Assembly (NCBI RefSeq): GCF_024125445.1
Contig: NZ_JAMXWM010000015.1
Span: forward strand, 36,040-100,039
Length of the DNA stretch: 64,000 bases
Source of the DNA: Sporolactobacillus shoreicorticis
GTDB taxonomy: Bacteria; Bacillota; Bacilli; Bacillales; Sporolactobacillaceae
Direction of reading: 5' to 3'
In this document: positions 17,601-26,600 of the stretch, in pieces
How the letters are laid out: each line of letters opens with the position of its first letter
How positions within the stretch are numbered: the stretch's first letter is position 1
Made by a program: the position numbers and the translations under genes
The notes under the pieces: model-generated
The model's database searches: none
Seen by the model: the letters and a program-made list of their open reading frames with translations, nothing else
Told to the model about the DNA's origin: nothing

Positions 17601-18207
17601 GAAACGCGGCTGCCGCATCGTCATTGAGCAGTCGTTTAAAATCAGCATAATCAATCACATCGATTTTCTGAATCTCATGGCTCGTGCGAAATCCGTCGAA
17701 AAAATTGATAAAAGGGACCGATGCCTCAACGGTAGCGAGATGAGCAACGGCAGACAGATCCATAACTTCCTGAACACTGCCTTCTGCAAGCATGGCGAAG
17801 CCGGTAGCGCGTGTCGCCATGACATCTGAATGATCGCCAAAAATGCAGAGCGCATTGGAGCTGACTGCGCGCGCTGCAACATTAAAGACAGCCGGCAACA
17901 GTTCACCGGCAATTTTATACATATTCGGAATCATCAACAGCAGCCCTTGTGATGATGTATAGGTGGACGTAAATGTTCCTGTTTTTAATGAACCGTGAAC
18001 TGCCCCGGATGCACCTGCCTCCGACTGCATTTCAACAACACGAACCGGACTGCCAAAGATATTCTTTTTGCCTTGAACGGACCACTCATCGACCATTTCG
18101 GCCATGGGTGAGCTTGGTGTAATTGGATAGATGGCCGCTACCTCGGTGAACGCATAAGATACATATGCGGCCGCCGTATTGCCGTCCATCGTTTTTTTAT
18201 TGGTCAT
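14638..18207 (-). CDS. nifJ: pyruvate:ferredoxin (flavodoxin) oxidoreductase, single-chain
   Basis: 1189 residues, the normal length of homodimeric PFOR. The N-terminal pyruvate domain begins 'KTMDGNTAAAYVSYAFTEVAAIYPITPSSPMAE'. The middle Rossmann-like and CoA-related domains run to about 650. Two ferredoxin-type 4Fe-4S motifs follow, 'CINCNQCAFVCPHA' and 'CTGCGLCVEACP'. The thiamine-PP domain has 'GACSGCGETPY', 'GGDGWAYDIDFGG' and 'NEVYANTGGQSSKATPT'. It oxidises pyruvate with CoA to acetyl-CoA and CO2, passing electrons to ferredoxin or flavodoxin in the cytoplasm. Its oxygen-sensitive chemistry suggests anaerobic or microaerobic growth. Monocistronic; SD AGGGAG; own terminator. No intact redox partner is adjacent. 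Confidence 0.95.
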   Translation of the reverse strand: MTNKKTMDGNTAAAYVSYAFTEVAAIYPITPSSPMAEMVDEWSVQGKKNIFGSPVRVVEMQSEAGASGAVHGSLKTGTFTSTYTSSQGLLLMIPNMYKIAGELLPAVFNVAARAVSSNALCIFGDHSDVMATRATGFAMLAEGSVQEVMDLSAVAHLATVEASVPFINFFDGFRTSHEIQKIDVIDYADFKRLLNDDAAAAFRRRGMSPNHPIATGSSQSPDLFFQQREAVNSYYDRVSGIVAHYMDEINKLRGTHYDLVNYYGASDATRVLVAMGSVTSVIEQTIDYLTEQGEKVGLLSIHLYRPFPTEKLLEKLPRTVETIAVLDRTKEPGASGEPLLLDVQSALYESVRHPRIIGGRYGLGSKDVTPSDILAVYAHLDSAHLKKRFTIGIDDDVTHLSLTAFPSLDLTPKGTFQAKFWGFGSDGTVGANKASIKLIGNHTNLRVQGYFSYDSKKSGGLTISHLRFGDQPIKSAYLVAHADFIACHTSSYLRSYDLLRGLKPGGTFLLNTIWDDEQLNAHLPNSMKGYLAKHNIRFYTINAIGLAGKIGLGRRINTIMQTAFFKLTDIVPFDQAIEWLRQSAIKTYGRKSMTIAQLNVDAINQTVDLLHEVTIPRQWGKVDMKPKSMRLSSDKRQPDYVMNILKPLNREEGGKIKVSTLLKENMADGSMPLGTSAYEKRNVALQVPEWDPKFCINCNQCAFVCPHAAIRPFLADGEEMEKAPEGFIGRTMRGADGLNYRIQVSVADCTGCGLCVEACPKMGKALLMRPAESQQDQAVNWAFAMTLKAKTNPVKKATIQGSQFEQPLLEFSGACSGCGETPYIKLLTQLFGDRMMIANATGCSSIWGASSPVVPYTTNQQGHGPAWSNSLFEDNAEFGLGMKLARDTRRARLAGQMKQAMQCDEVSDHLKRLMNEWIEQMNESEATRKRAEQLAFGILQEKEHLPLLEALYQERDLFIKTSQWIIGGDGWAYDIDFGGIDHVIASGADVNILITDNEVYANTGGQSSKATPTAAIAQFAAGGKRTAKKDLGMMAINYGHVYVAQIASGANKMQTIKALMEAERYPGPSVVIAYTPCISHGLRGGLTHALAEATDAVKSGYWSLYRYDPERELKGEPAMQLDFKRPQFDQLTDFMMTQTRFSALKKVNPQIADQLFEKTKQDAEKRFFHYARLTGQEEKIKESLAALKK

Positions 18208-18353
18208 TTTTTCTCCCTCTCCATCAATTCGTGTAAATTGAACACGTCTCTGATAAAGCCGCTTATTTCTGAATGGATTCTTATCTATTTTAGCGCTTCA
18301 TAAGCAGAAACGAGCAGATGTGCTGTGATAAAAATCGCACAATTTATAAAAAT

Positions 18354-18392
18354 AAAGACCGTTTTCCGAAACGATCCGGAAAACAGTCTTTA
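18354..18392 (-). terminator. intrinsic terminator of the ABC exporter operon
   Basis: Hairpin AAAGACcGTTTTCCG / CGGAAAACaGTCTTT followed on the minus strand by TTTATTTTTA, just after the last permease gene. Confidence 0.8.
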
Positions 18393-18418
18393 TAAACACC
18401 TTCATATTCATCAATCTG

Positions 18419-19588
18419 CTAGTTTGTTAATCGTCTCCTTTTTCCAATCACAAGAGATAATGCCGCAAATGCGACAGCAAAAACAAGCAGAATTGCCATA
18501 CTGTAAATGATTGATGAAAGATCTGACCAGCCGAATTGAGTGAGTTTCGCGATCCGGGCATTGGCCTGAACATACCAATACGTCGGTGTAAAGCTGGCGA
18601 TTTTCAATACGGTATCATTCAAGAACTCTTGCGGGACAAAAACACCGCTAATGAAACACGGTCCAAGTGTCAGTACATTGCACACTGCAGACATCGCATT
18701 AAGATTCTTCATCAGGTTGCCAATCAGATAGCTGAGACTGGCGACACATGCAGTGAAGATGGCCGAATTGATTAGAAAAAAAGTCATATTCTGCGTCGCA
18801 AAACTTTTTGAATCAAGGAAGAAACAAAAGACGACCAAAATTACCCAGGAAGCGGTGGCAAACAGTAAATTGGCTAAAATCAGCTGAGCATTAATGCTGC
18901 TCGCCTTCAGCGGCGAACAAAAATTCCGTCTGCTTAAGTCACGCTTATTGACTACAATCATGACTGTCGAGATTCCCATAATCAGAACGGCAGACAACGC
19001 ATAGGCAAGGAAATTGAAATAATACATTGAAAAGCTGTTCGATGTTATTGCACGCTCATGCGCTCTTATTGTTACCGGCGTGCTTCCAGACAAATTTGTT
19101 TTTAATTGTTTGACTAATTGCTGCTGACTTGCTCCCGGCTCATGCTTTGCATAGATCCGTGCCAGATTCCAGTACTGATTCACATTGATGTCGACATAAG
19201 CATTTTCTGTGGAGTTTGGAACAACGGTCTTTTCCATCTGCATCGACCCGCCACTCAATACATCCTCTGTAAATCCCTTTGGAATGCGCAGAATGTACGT
19301 GACATTACGGAAAAAAAGTGCGTCTTGAAGGGCCTCCGTGCGGTCAGGCAGTTTGACGAAATCACTGCTTTTTGCTAACTCTTGACGAAAGCCTTCAGTT
19401 AGCGGCGTTTTTTCCTCGGAAATAAGCGCAATTTTCGCCTTTTCCTGTGAGAAGCTGCTGCTCTTTTTCTGTTCCGACATGGTGCTCATTGAGATGGTAA
19501 TTGCAATCGCCAGAAAAATGACAATATAGAGCGAAATGGAGAGCCAATTTTTCCGGATAATTTTCATACATAGTTTAAATACTGGCAT
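18419..19588 (-). CDS. ABC-2 type transporter permease (LnrN/YfiN-like)
   Basis: 389 residues from ATG 19588, which has AGGAGG seven bases upstream. One N-terminal transmembrane helix (about 14-34) is followed by a large extracytoplasmic loop (about 40-195). A C-terminal block of five to six helices ends near 385, with 'LTLGPCFISGVFVP' typical of ABC-2 permeases. It overlaps the upstream permease gene by 14 bases, so the two are translationally coupled. Together with the ATPase at 20733 it forms a heteromeric exporter. The architecture and adjacent two-component system match B. subtilis LnrLMN (YfiLMN), which exports or resists linearmycin-type polyenes; the substrate here is unknown. Confidence 0.83.
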   Translation of the reverse strand: MPVFKLCMKIIRKNWLSISLYIVIFLAIAITISMSTMSEQKKSSSFSQEKAKIALISEEKTPLTEGFRQELAKSSDFVKLPDRTEALQDALFFRNVTYILRIPKGFTEDVLSGGSMQMEKTVVPNSTENAYVDINVNQYWNLARIYAKHEPGASQQQLVKQLKTNLSGSTPVTIRAHERAITSNSFSMYYFNFLAYALSAVLIMGISTVMIVVNKRDLSRRNFCSPLKASSINAQLILANLLFATASWVILVVFCFFLDSKSFATQNMTFFLINSAIFTACVASLSYLIGNLMKNLNAMSAVCNVLTLGPCFISGVFVPQEFLNDTVLKIASFTPTYWYVQANARIAKLTQFGWSDLSSIIYSMAILLVFAVAFAALSLVIGKRRRLTN

Positions 19589-20717
19589 ACTTCCGCCTCC
19601 TGACAATCAGATAGGTTCCGGCGCAGAAAAAGATAATGAAAAGAACCATCATGCCCATGTTCAGAGCGTAACGATGCAGCGAATCATAATAATAAAGTGC
19701 GTAAAACGCGTCGGTTAATAAATTGACCGGATTCAGCCAGGCAAGCGGCGGAACATACGTTGCAATAAGATATTTCATATTCATGTACATCATTCCGGCC
19801 AGAAATGAGCCGAGATTGGTCACTACGATTAAGCATGCAATTTTCAGCCCCTCACCCGCTTTAATCACCGCACCGATAAATGCGCCGAAGGATATGCCAA
19901 GCACACTGCCAATAAGTGCCGTTAATAGGACATAGCCCGTACGCTGACCGAAACTGATATTTAGGCCGAATTGCAGATAAGCAAGCAATATCATTATTTC
20001 TACAAAAAGAATAATTAACGCCGCACAGCTGCCGGCAAGAAAGGCCTCAAGTTTATGCACAGGGGCCATATTCACTCGCGCGGCACGATCCGTGATATCC
20101 GCTTGAATATCCGTAACTTCTTTCATTCCCCAAAAGCTGCCGTACAGACAAGCCATCGCAATCAACGAATAAAAATAGTTGAGCACGTTGTTCGGCTCCG
20201 CGCTGCCGCCGGAAACTTCTTTTGTATAGCTTCGCTGCTCGCCAACATCCTTAAGCAAACCGTTTTGCAACGCTTTCGGATTTTTTTTCGCTATATTTGT
20301 TACCGCGGAACTGCTCGTACGATACTGATCAACGAAGCTTTTCATAATGCTCTGACTGATTCCTGTTTCCTTCACGGTCAGCTTGATCTCTTCTCCGCTT
20401 GTATAATAGCCGTCAATTTTATCTTGCTTCAACCAGTTGTCCGCCTCGGCTTGATTTGATGCGGTCTTCAGATTAAATAACCGGTCTTTTCCCTTCGAAA
20501 CACTTTGCATCACCATTCTTAATTGGGAATCCTGCTGATAGGCGCTGTCATTGACGACCGCCGCGTCAATCGGTTTAAAAGTTTCTTCATTGTTTAAATT
20601 ACTAAATGCCATGTAAAAAAAGGTGCCAAGCAGAATCGGAAAGAGGAGTGTCCAGAAAACGAGCTGTCTGTCCCTGATCAAGCATTTAAAACGATAGATA
20701 AATATATGAGTAAACAT
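19575..20717 (-). CDS. ABC-2 type transporter permease (LnrM/YfiM-like)
   Basis: 380 residues. ATG 20717 is favoured over ATG 20726 because AGAGGAG sits immediately before 20726 but nine bases before 20717. The topology is the same as its partner: TM1 (about 18-40), an extracytoplasmic loop to about 190, then six helices ending with a short cytoplasmic 'VRRRKYASI'. It lies 15 bases downstream of the ATPase gene and overlaps the next permease gene. A homologous pair of permeases rather than one duplicated gene implies a heterodimeric pore. Confidence 0.83.
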   Translation of the reverse strand: MFTHIFIYRFKCLIRDRQLVFWTLLFPILLGTFFYMAFSNLNNEETFKPIDAAVVNDSAYQQDSQLRMVMQSVSKGKDRLFNLKTASNQAEADNWLKQDKIDGYYTSGEEIKLTVKETGISQSIMKSFVDQYRTSSSAVTNIAKKNPKALQNGLLKDVGEQRSYTKEVSGGSAEPNNVLNYFYSLIAMACLYGSFWGMKEVTDIQADITDRAARVNMAPVHKLEAFLAGSCAALIILFVEIMILLAYLQFGLNISFGQRTGYVLLTALIGSVLGISFGAFIGAVIKAGEGLKIACLIVVTNLGSFLAGMMYMNMKYLIATYVPPLAWLNPVNLLTDAFYALYYYDSLHRYALNMGMMVLFIIFFCAGTYLIVRRRKYASI

Positions 20718-20732
20718 TCGATTCATCTCCTC

Positions 20733-21665
20733 TCAATCACGAAGCTGCTTTCCTGTTATTTCAAGAAAAACATCATTCAACGTCGGCAGTTCGGAATAAA
20801 TGCGGCCGAAGCCAATCTGGTGTGTCTTCAGAAAGTCAAGCACTGTCTCCAAATTATTTGTTCCTTTTCCCGACTTGATAATTAAGCGCTTATCGATGTG
20901 TTCAACAGAGACAATTCCCGGGAGCTCGCGCATCTGCCTTAGTTGCTCCGCATCAATTGAAAAAGCCTCAATAGTTATTTTCTCTCCAAGAGTGATCATG
21001 GCTTTTAATTCTTCGTTTGTACCGGAGGCGATTACGCGGCCTTTATCGATAATCACAATCCGTGAACAAAGCTGTTCGACTTCCTCCATATAATGAGACG
21101 TATACACAATCGTCGCACCTTGTGCATTTAAACGCTCAATGCCCTCAAGTATTTTGTTGCGGCTTTGCGGATCAACAGCTACGGTCGGTTCGTCTAAAAT
21201 AATCAATTTGGGTTTATGCGCGATCCCGCAGGCGATATTCAATCGCCGCAGCAGACCGCCGCTCAATTTCTTAGGATAAAACTTCCGAAAATCGTCCAAT
21301 TCGACAAAAGCAATCGCCTCTTCCACCAAACGCTTCCGCTCCGCCTTGTTTCTCACATAGAGGCCGCAGAAATAATCGATATTCTCATACACGGTCAACT
21401 CATCGAATACGGCGACATTTTGCATGACAATGCCGATGTCGCGTTTGATGTCATATGCGTCAGGAGCCATCTTCCTGCCGAAGATTTCGACCTCACCTTT
21501 GTCATAGCTGAGAAGCGATAAAATGCAGTTAATCGCCGTGCTCTTTCCGGAACCATTCGGTCCAAGCAATCCGAATATTTCTCCTTCTTTAATGTCTAAA
21601 GACAAATGATCCAGTGCGACAAGTTCCCCGTATCTCTTCACTAGATTCTTCACATGAATAATCAA
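20733..21665 (-). CDS. ABC transporter ATP-binding protein (LnrL/YfiL-like)
   Basis: 310 residues starting at TTG 21665 ('MIIHVKNLVKRYGELVALD'), with GGAG nine bases upstream; the longer open frame before it is non-family sequence. Walker A is 'GLLGPNGSGKSTAINCIL', the Q-loop region 'GIVMQNVAVFDELTVYENI', the signature 'KKLSGGLLRRLNIA', Walker B 'KLIILDEPTVAVDPQSR', and the H-loop His in 'TIVYTSHYMEE'. The C-terminal 80 residues form the DUF4162-like extension usual in drug and bacteriocin exporters. It powers the two permeases downstream. It is divergent from the sensor kinase gene with 179 bases between. Confidence 0.9.
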   Translation of the reverse strand: MIIHVKNLVKRYGELVALDHLSLDIKEGEIFGLLGPNGSGKSTAINCILSLLSYDKGEVEIFGRKMAPDAYDIKRDIGIVMQNVAVFDELTVYENIDYFCGLYVRNKAERKRLVEEAIAFVELDDFRKFYPKKLSGGLLRRLNIACGIAHKPKLIILDEPTVAVDPQSRNKILEGIERLNAQGATIVYTSHYMEEVEQLCSRIVIIDKGRVIASGTNEELKAMITLGEKITIEAFSIDAEQLRQMRELPGIVSVEHIDKRLIIKSGKGTNNLETVLDFLKTHQIGFGRIYSELPTLNDVFLEITGKQLRD

Positions 21666-21744
21666 TGGTAACAGCTCCTCTCCAACTGTACTCAGTGTAA
21701 TGGAACAACCGCATCGAGGTAAGTGTCGTTGATCATTAACTATC

Positions 21745-21758
21745 ATGACAATTGTCAT
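21745..21758. promoter_or_regulatory. perfect palindrome ATGACAATTGTCAT between divergent operons
   Basis: 14-bp perfect palindrome midway between the exporter operon (start 21665) and the two-component genes (start 21845). Its position makes it a candidate binding site for the NarL-type response regulator encoded next door; that is an inference. Confidence 0.5.
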
Positions 21759-21844
21759 CATTCTCCTCGCACGCGATTGTACAAGTACGAAAAAAATGGT
21801 TAAATGAAAACAGCACATGCATCATGAATGGGAGACGGACGGTG

Positions 21845-22915
21845 ATGGTGAACCATATTGTCAATAAGCTAACCCTGCTTGCCTGTTGTCTGGCCTTTTA
21901 CCTAACCGGCAGGACGTTCACTGATGATGTATTGCCTGTTCTTCTGGCGATTATTTTTACCTGTCTATTAAGTTATGTCGAAAAGGAACATTTACGCATA
22001 ATCCTGACCGCTGCGTTTACACTGTGCAGCTTGCTTCTGCCATGGACGTGCGTTTTCCTGCCGCTCATCTGCTATGACATGCTTTTTTCAAAAAAACAGT
22101 GGGTTTGTTTTCTGTCATTGGCTCCGTTCCTGCTCTTCTGGTCCGATGCCGCCGTAGCCGTTGATATAGCTATTTGCGCGTTATTCCTTCTCTCGGCGTT
22201 ACTGAAGTACAGAACAGCGATCGTTGAACAGTTGAAGAATGATTATTATGAATTGCGTGACACAACGCAGGAAATGGCGTTGCGTTTAAAGAAACAAAAT
22301 CAGGACCTGCTGAAGAAGCAGGATAATGAATTAACCATGGCAACACTTGGCGAGCGTAACCGAATCGCAAGGGAAATTCATGACAATGTCGGCCACTTGC
22401 TGTCGCGTGCACTGCTGCAGATCGGCGCCTTTCTCGCCGTGAAACAGGATGATCAGACAAAAGAAGCACTCTCTACTTTAAAAGATACCCTTTCTGAGGC
22501 GATGGACAGCATTCGAACGAGCGTTCATGACCTTCATGACGAATCCATCGATTTGCGGACTCAAGTCATGGATTTAGTGCATAAATTTACCTTCTGCCCG
22601 CTTCGTCTCGATTATTCAGTTCAAAATAAACCCGGCAGTAAACTGAACTACGCATTGATTACAATTGTGAAAGAAGCCTTGTCCAACATCGTTCGTCATT
22701 CCGATGCGAGTCAAGCCGAAATTAGACTTCGCGAGCACCCTGCGTTCTACCAATTAATTATTTCTGACAACGGATCGACGCGAAATGATAAACTTGATCA
22801 AGGGATCGGCCTGAAGAACATAAACGATCGTGTTGAAGCTTTTCACGGGCTTCTCAATATCGAAATAAAAAAGGGATTTAAACTGTTTATTTCGATCCCA
22901 AAGAAAGGAAATTGA
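21845..22915 (+). CDS. sensor histidine kinase, NarL/LiaS class (LnrJ/YfiJ-like)
   Basis: 356 residues from ATG 21845 (GGGAG 11-15 bases upstream). Five or so short hydrophobic segments fill residues 5-130 without a large sensor domain, suggesting intramembrane sensing. A coiled linker 'EMALRLKKQNQDLLKKQDNELTMATLGER' leads to HisKA_3 with the phospho-His in 'RNRIAREIHDNVGHLLSR'. The HATPase_c end has 'VKEALSNIVRHSDAS' and 'DQGIGLKNINDRV'. It is co-transcribed with the response regulator. By analogy with LnrJK it would sense membrane-active compounds and induce the divergent exporter. Confidence 0.88.
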   Translation: MVNHIVNKLTLLACCLAFYLTGRTFTDDVLPVLLAIIFTCLLSYVEKEHLRIILTAAFTLCSLLLPWTCVFLPLICYDMLFSKKQWVCFLSLAPFLLFWSDAAVAVDIAICALFLLSALLKYRTAIVEQLKNDYYELRDTTQEMALRLKKQNQDLLKKQDNELTMATLGERNRIAREIHDNVGHLLSRALLQIGAFLAVKQDDQTKEALSTLKDTLSEAMDSIRTSVHDLHDESIDLRTQVMDLVHKFTFCPLRLDYSVQNKPGSKLNYALITIVKEALSNIVRHSDASQAEIRLREHPAFYQLIISDNGSTRNDKLDQGIGLKNINDRVEAFHGLLNIEIKKGFKLFISIPKKGN

Positions 22916-22917
22916 TG

Positions 22918-23538
22918 ATGAATGTCCTGATTGTGGATGATGATCGTCTTGTTTCTTCTTCACTTAAAACCATTCTTGAGGCAGATCCTATGGTTCATGT
23001 CTCCAGTGTGGGCAACTCCGGATCGGAAGCCGTTGCCCTTTATCACAAACTTTGCCCCGACATTTTACTCATGGATATCCGAATGGACGGAATGACGGGA
23101 ATCGATGCCGCCAAGATCCTGCTTGAAGAGGATTCCAAAGCCAAAATTCTTTTTTTGACAACCTTTTCGGATGACGATTATATTGTCGAAGCGCTTCGCA
23201 TCGGCGCTAAAGGTTATATTTTGAAACAGAATTTTGAGAGTATCGTTCCGGCGCTGAAGGCCGTGTTCAGTGGTCAGGTCGTGTTCGGCGACGCCATTGT
23301 CAGTAAATTCCCCTCATTAATGAAACCTAAAGAACAGCCGAACTTCAGTCGATTTAAGCTGAGCGAGCGCGAACTTGCAATCATTGAACACGTTGCAAAC
23401 GGCAAATCAAACCGAGAAATTGCGCAGAAACTTTTTCTCAGTGAGGGTACGGTACGCAATTACATCAGCATCATTCTGGAAAAACTGGCGCTGCGTGACC
23501 GCACTCAGCTTGCCATTTTTTACTATAAACACCTTTGA
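22918..23538 (+). CDS. NarL/FixJ family response regulator (LnrK/YfiK-like)
   Basis: 206 residues. The receiver domain 'MNVLIVDDDRLVSSSLKTIL' carries the acidic DD pair, the phospho-acceptor Asp in 'PDILLMDIRMDGM', the T in 'ILFLTTFSDD' and the K in 'GAKGYILKQNFES'. The C-terminal LuxR helix-turn-helix is 'LSERELAIIEHVANGKSNREIAQKLFLSEGTVRNYISIILEKL'. Three in-frame starts sit together (22912 TTG, 22915 and 22918 ATG); 22918 has AAGGAA at seven bases. The kinase stop overlaps this cluster, implying translational coupling. Confidence 0.92.
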   Translation: MNVLIVDDDRLVSSSLKTILEADPMVHVSSVGNSGSEAVALYHKLCPDILLMDIRMDGMTGIDAAKILLEEDSKAKILFLTTFSDDDYIVEALRIGAKGYILKQNFESIVPALKAVFSGQVVFGDAIVSKFPSLMKPKEQPNFSRFKLSERELAIIEHVANGKSNREIAQKLFLSEGTVRNYISIILEKLALRDRTQLAIFYYKHL

Positions 23539-23568
23539 AAAAATAACTGATTTCATATAAAGAAACCT

Positions 23569-23612
23569 AAAGGCGGTTCGGCATTCAAAAAATGAATACC
23601 AAACCGCCTTTT
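23569..23612. terminator. bidirectional intrinsic terminator
   Basis: Hairpin AAAGGCGGTTcGG / CCaAACCGCCTTTTT, with an inner ATTCA/TGAAT stem, between the convergent response regulator and sbcC. Confidence 0.88.
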
Positions 23613-23648
23613 TCAGATTTTCGTCGCTCAATGCACTTTATATGTACC

Positions 23649-26600
23649 CTAGATCATCTCCATGTGTACGCGGCTGCCTCTTCCCGATGGGATCGCAGGC
23701 GAAACAATTAATCGCCGCGGCAGTCGTTCGCGCATCTCAGGCACGTGACTGATAATGCCAATTGCCAAACGACGCATATGCAGCTTTTCAAGAGCAGTAA
23801 CCACTGTATCAAGAAGATCCGGATCAAGCGAACCAAATCCCTCATCAAGAAAAAAGAATTGCAGCGGAACATTGCCGCGGAGCTGAATCTGTTCTGAAAG
23901 AGACAAAGCCAAGGCAAGCGAGGTTAAGAACGTTTCCCCGCCGGATAATGACGCCACCGGGCGATAGACACCTCCATTGCCATTGTCCCGAATAATGAAA
24001 CCGCCCTCCTCATCTACTTCAAGCACGTAGCGGTTATGCGTCAGTTCACCGAGCCGTTTTGACGCGGCAGCGCAAACCTGCTGAAGCTGCTCCTCCGCGA
24101 CGAATTCTACAAACGCGTTGCCGCGGAACACGCGCTGCAGCTTCTCATATTGGTCGGAAGCCTTCTGATTCTTCTTTCGTTCAGATTCCAGCTTAAGAAA
24201 TAGTTTGTGATTTTTCTCTAAGTTTTCGCGTTCTTTTGTCGCAGCACCAACACTTTTTATCAATGATTGCACCTTTTCTTTCAGTTCTACCCACTGTTGC
24301 CGCAGCTCATCCAGCTGGGCTTTTGAAACCGATTGATTGCCCAGTTTCTCAGAAATGGACTGAATTTCAGAAGAAAGCTTTGTTGTCTGTTCTTCATAGC
24401 TTGTCAGATCTTCAGACAGTCTGACCCGCTCGTCATCGTTTAAATGCGCTCTTTGCACATGATCTCGCTGATCAAATTGGGAAGCTGCGAGCCGTTCCTC
24501 CCATTTTGCGCTCGCTGATTGATGTGTCTTCACTGCCCGATCCTCACGCGCAGAAGCATTTGCACATTCTTTATCCATACGATGGTATGTTTCCATTGCG
24601 GTTTGGGCCATGTGCTCTGCCGATTCCATTTCCTGTTTCAATCGACTCATTTCCTTTTCGGAATCGAGCGCCAGTTGATTCAGCGGCATATCTTCACTTA
24701 ATTCCAGCGCGTGTAATTGCTCACGCCACTGATGCAAGGATTTCTTTGAAGCTTCCTGCCGGCCGACCCACTCGCTCCGCTGTTCGTCAAGACCGCGCAC
24801 GATCTCCTGATCTTGATCTACTTTCTGTTCAAGCTGGCTGAGCGCTTTTTTCATTTGCTGCACTTCCACGTGCAAGTGCTCCGCTTTTTGATCAGCGCCC
24901 CGGATTGCGCTGGCTTGTTCCTGCACTTTATCAAATGATGAAAAACGGGCATTCCATTCCTTTAACTGCACATCACGTTCCTGTTTTTTTTCGATTGCCT
25001 GCTTTTTAAGAGCGGTCATTTTTTCTTTGTACATGGCAGCTTGAGTATCACACTTCGAACGCTGAGATTCAATCATACGTGCACGTTCAAGCTGCGTCAC
25101 CAGTTGATCGGCAACGTGCAGCTGATCCTGTTCCTCCTCTTTAACGGCAAGCATGATTTGATTAAGTAGCTCCTTGATACCCAGACGCCCCCATTCTGCA
25201 AAATCAATAGATAGGGACGCGTCATGGATTTCATGTCCGGACGGCACTGCCGCTTGCACAGAATCTGAAAATGCTTTCGCCTGCTGTTCTAGTTGTGCCG
25301 CGCAAATCCTGGTTTCCTGCAGCTGATTGATCAGAAATTCCGTCGTTTTCTGATAGAAGTTCTTCTTCGCGTCAATTTCCGCATCCGACAACAGCATATC
25401 TCCCGCTTCGGGACTCGGATGGTGAAGCGACCCGCATACCGGACATGGCTCTCCCTCACGAAGTGCGGCCACTAATTGCAGCGACAAATTATGGCGATTG
25501 ATCCGTTCACGCTCTTGCTCGACTTTTTTATTTTGCACGTCGACGAATGCTTGTGCTGATCGGATAAGCCGGATTGTATCAACAGTGCGATTATAAATTT
25601 CCTGATTCTGCTTAAAAAGCAATAAATCTTTTTTATTTATTTGTGTCTGCTCGTTTTCAAGTCGGTTGATTTCTTGTTTGCATTTTTCAAGTGCGTCACG
25701 CAGTTGAAGCCATTCACCGCGTTTTTCGCCAAGATAACCATCTAGTGAATCGATCTCTTTCTTTTCTTGCAGCGCTTGTTGAATGAGTGCCCGCCTGTCG
25801 CTTGACACCTCCAGCGTCGCCAATTCGCTCTCTTTTATTTGCACATTCTTCTTCAATTCATTTAAGCGCTGCTGTTCTTGTGCTAATGCCGTTCGTGCCT
25901 TGTCTCGGCTCTGCTCAAGGTTGTTTTTGGCTGACTGGAGCTCTCGCAAAGCATTCCATTCACTCTTGAGCTGACTTTGAATCGACGCGCCCTGAAGAAA
26001 TTTTTGCCTTCTCTCATCAAGACTTGGCATCTTCTCTTCTGAATTTTTCTTTCTGTCCTCACGTTTCTTTTTTGCCGCCTCAAACTGTGCCTTTGCGTGC
26101 TCGAATCGACGGCGCGCTTCCGCATGTTCATCTCTTGCTTTTGTTGTATCCAGTTCTGCGTCGCGCAACGCGTCCAAATAAGGCATTAATTTATCTGCTG
26201 CTTCGCTTCGGCTAAGCTTGATCTTTATTGCTGCATATTTATCTTTTTCCTGCATTAATTTCTGCAGTGCTTGCGCTTTTGCTTTCTTGTCTTCAATCAT
26301 GCTGCGGATCTGCTCAAATAAATGCTTCTCAGCTTCCACTTTTTCAAGATTGGTCCGTGATAGAGTGAGTTTGCGCTCAATCTCAGTGCATCGTTTGATT
26401 GCTGCATGAACCGCTTCCTCAGATGCATCACCAAGCATTGCCTGCTTCTCAGATACAATCTGCAGCCATTGTTTCCGCTCGTCAAATGCCCGTTTCAGGC
26501 GTGCGGATAATTCATCACCGTACCGTTCAAGATGAAAGAGCCGTTGGAGCATCTTGCGACGATCATTGCCTTTAAGTGTCAGGAACTCAGCGAATTTTCC

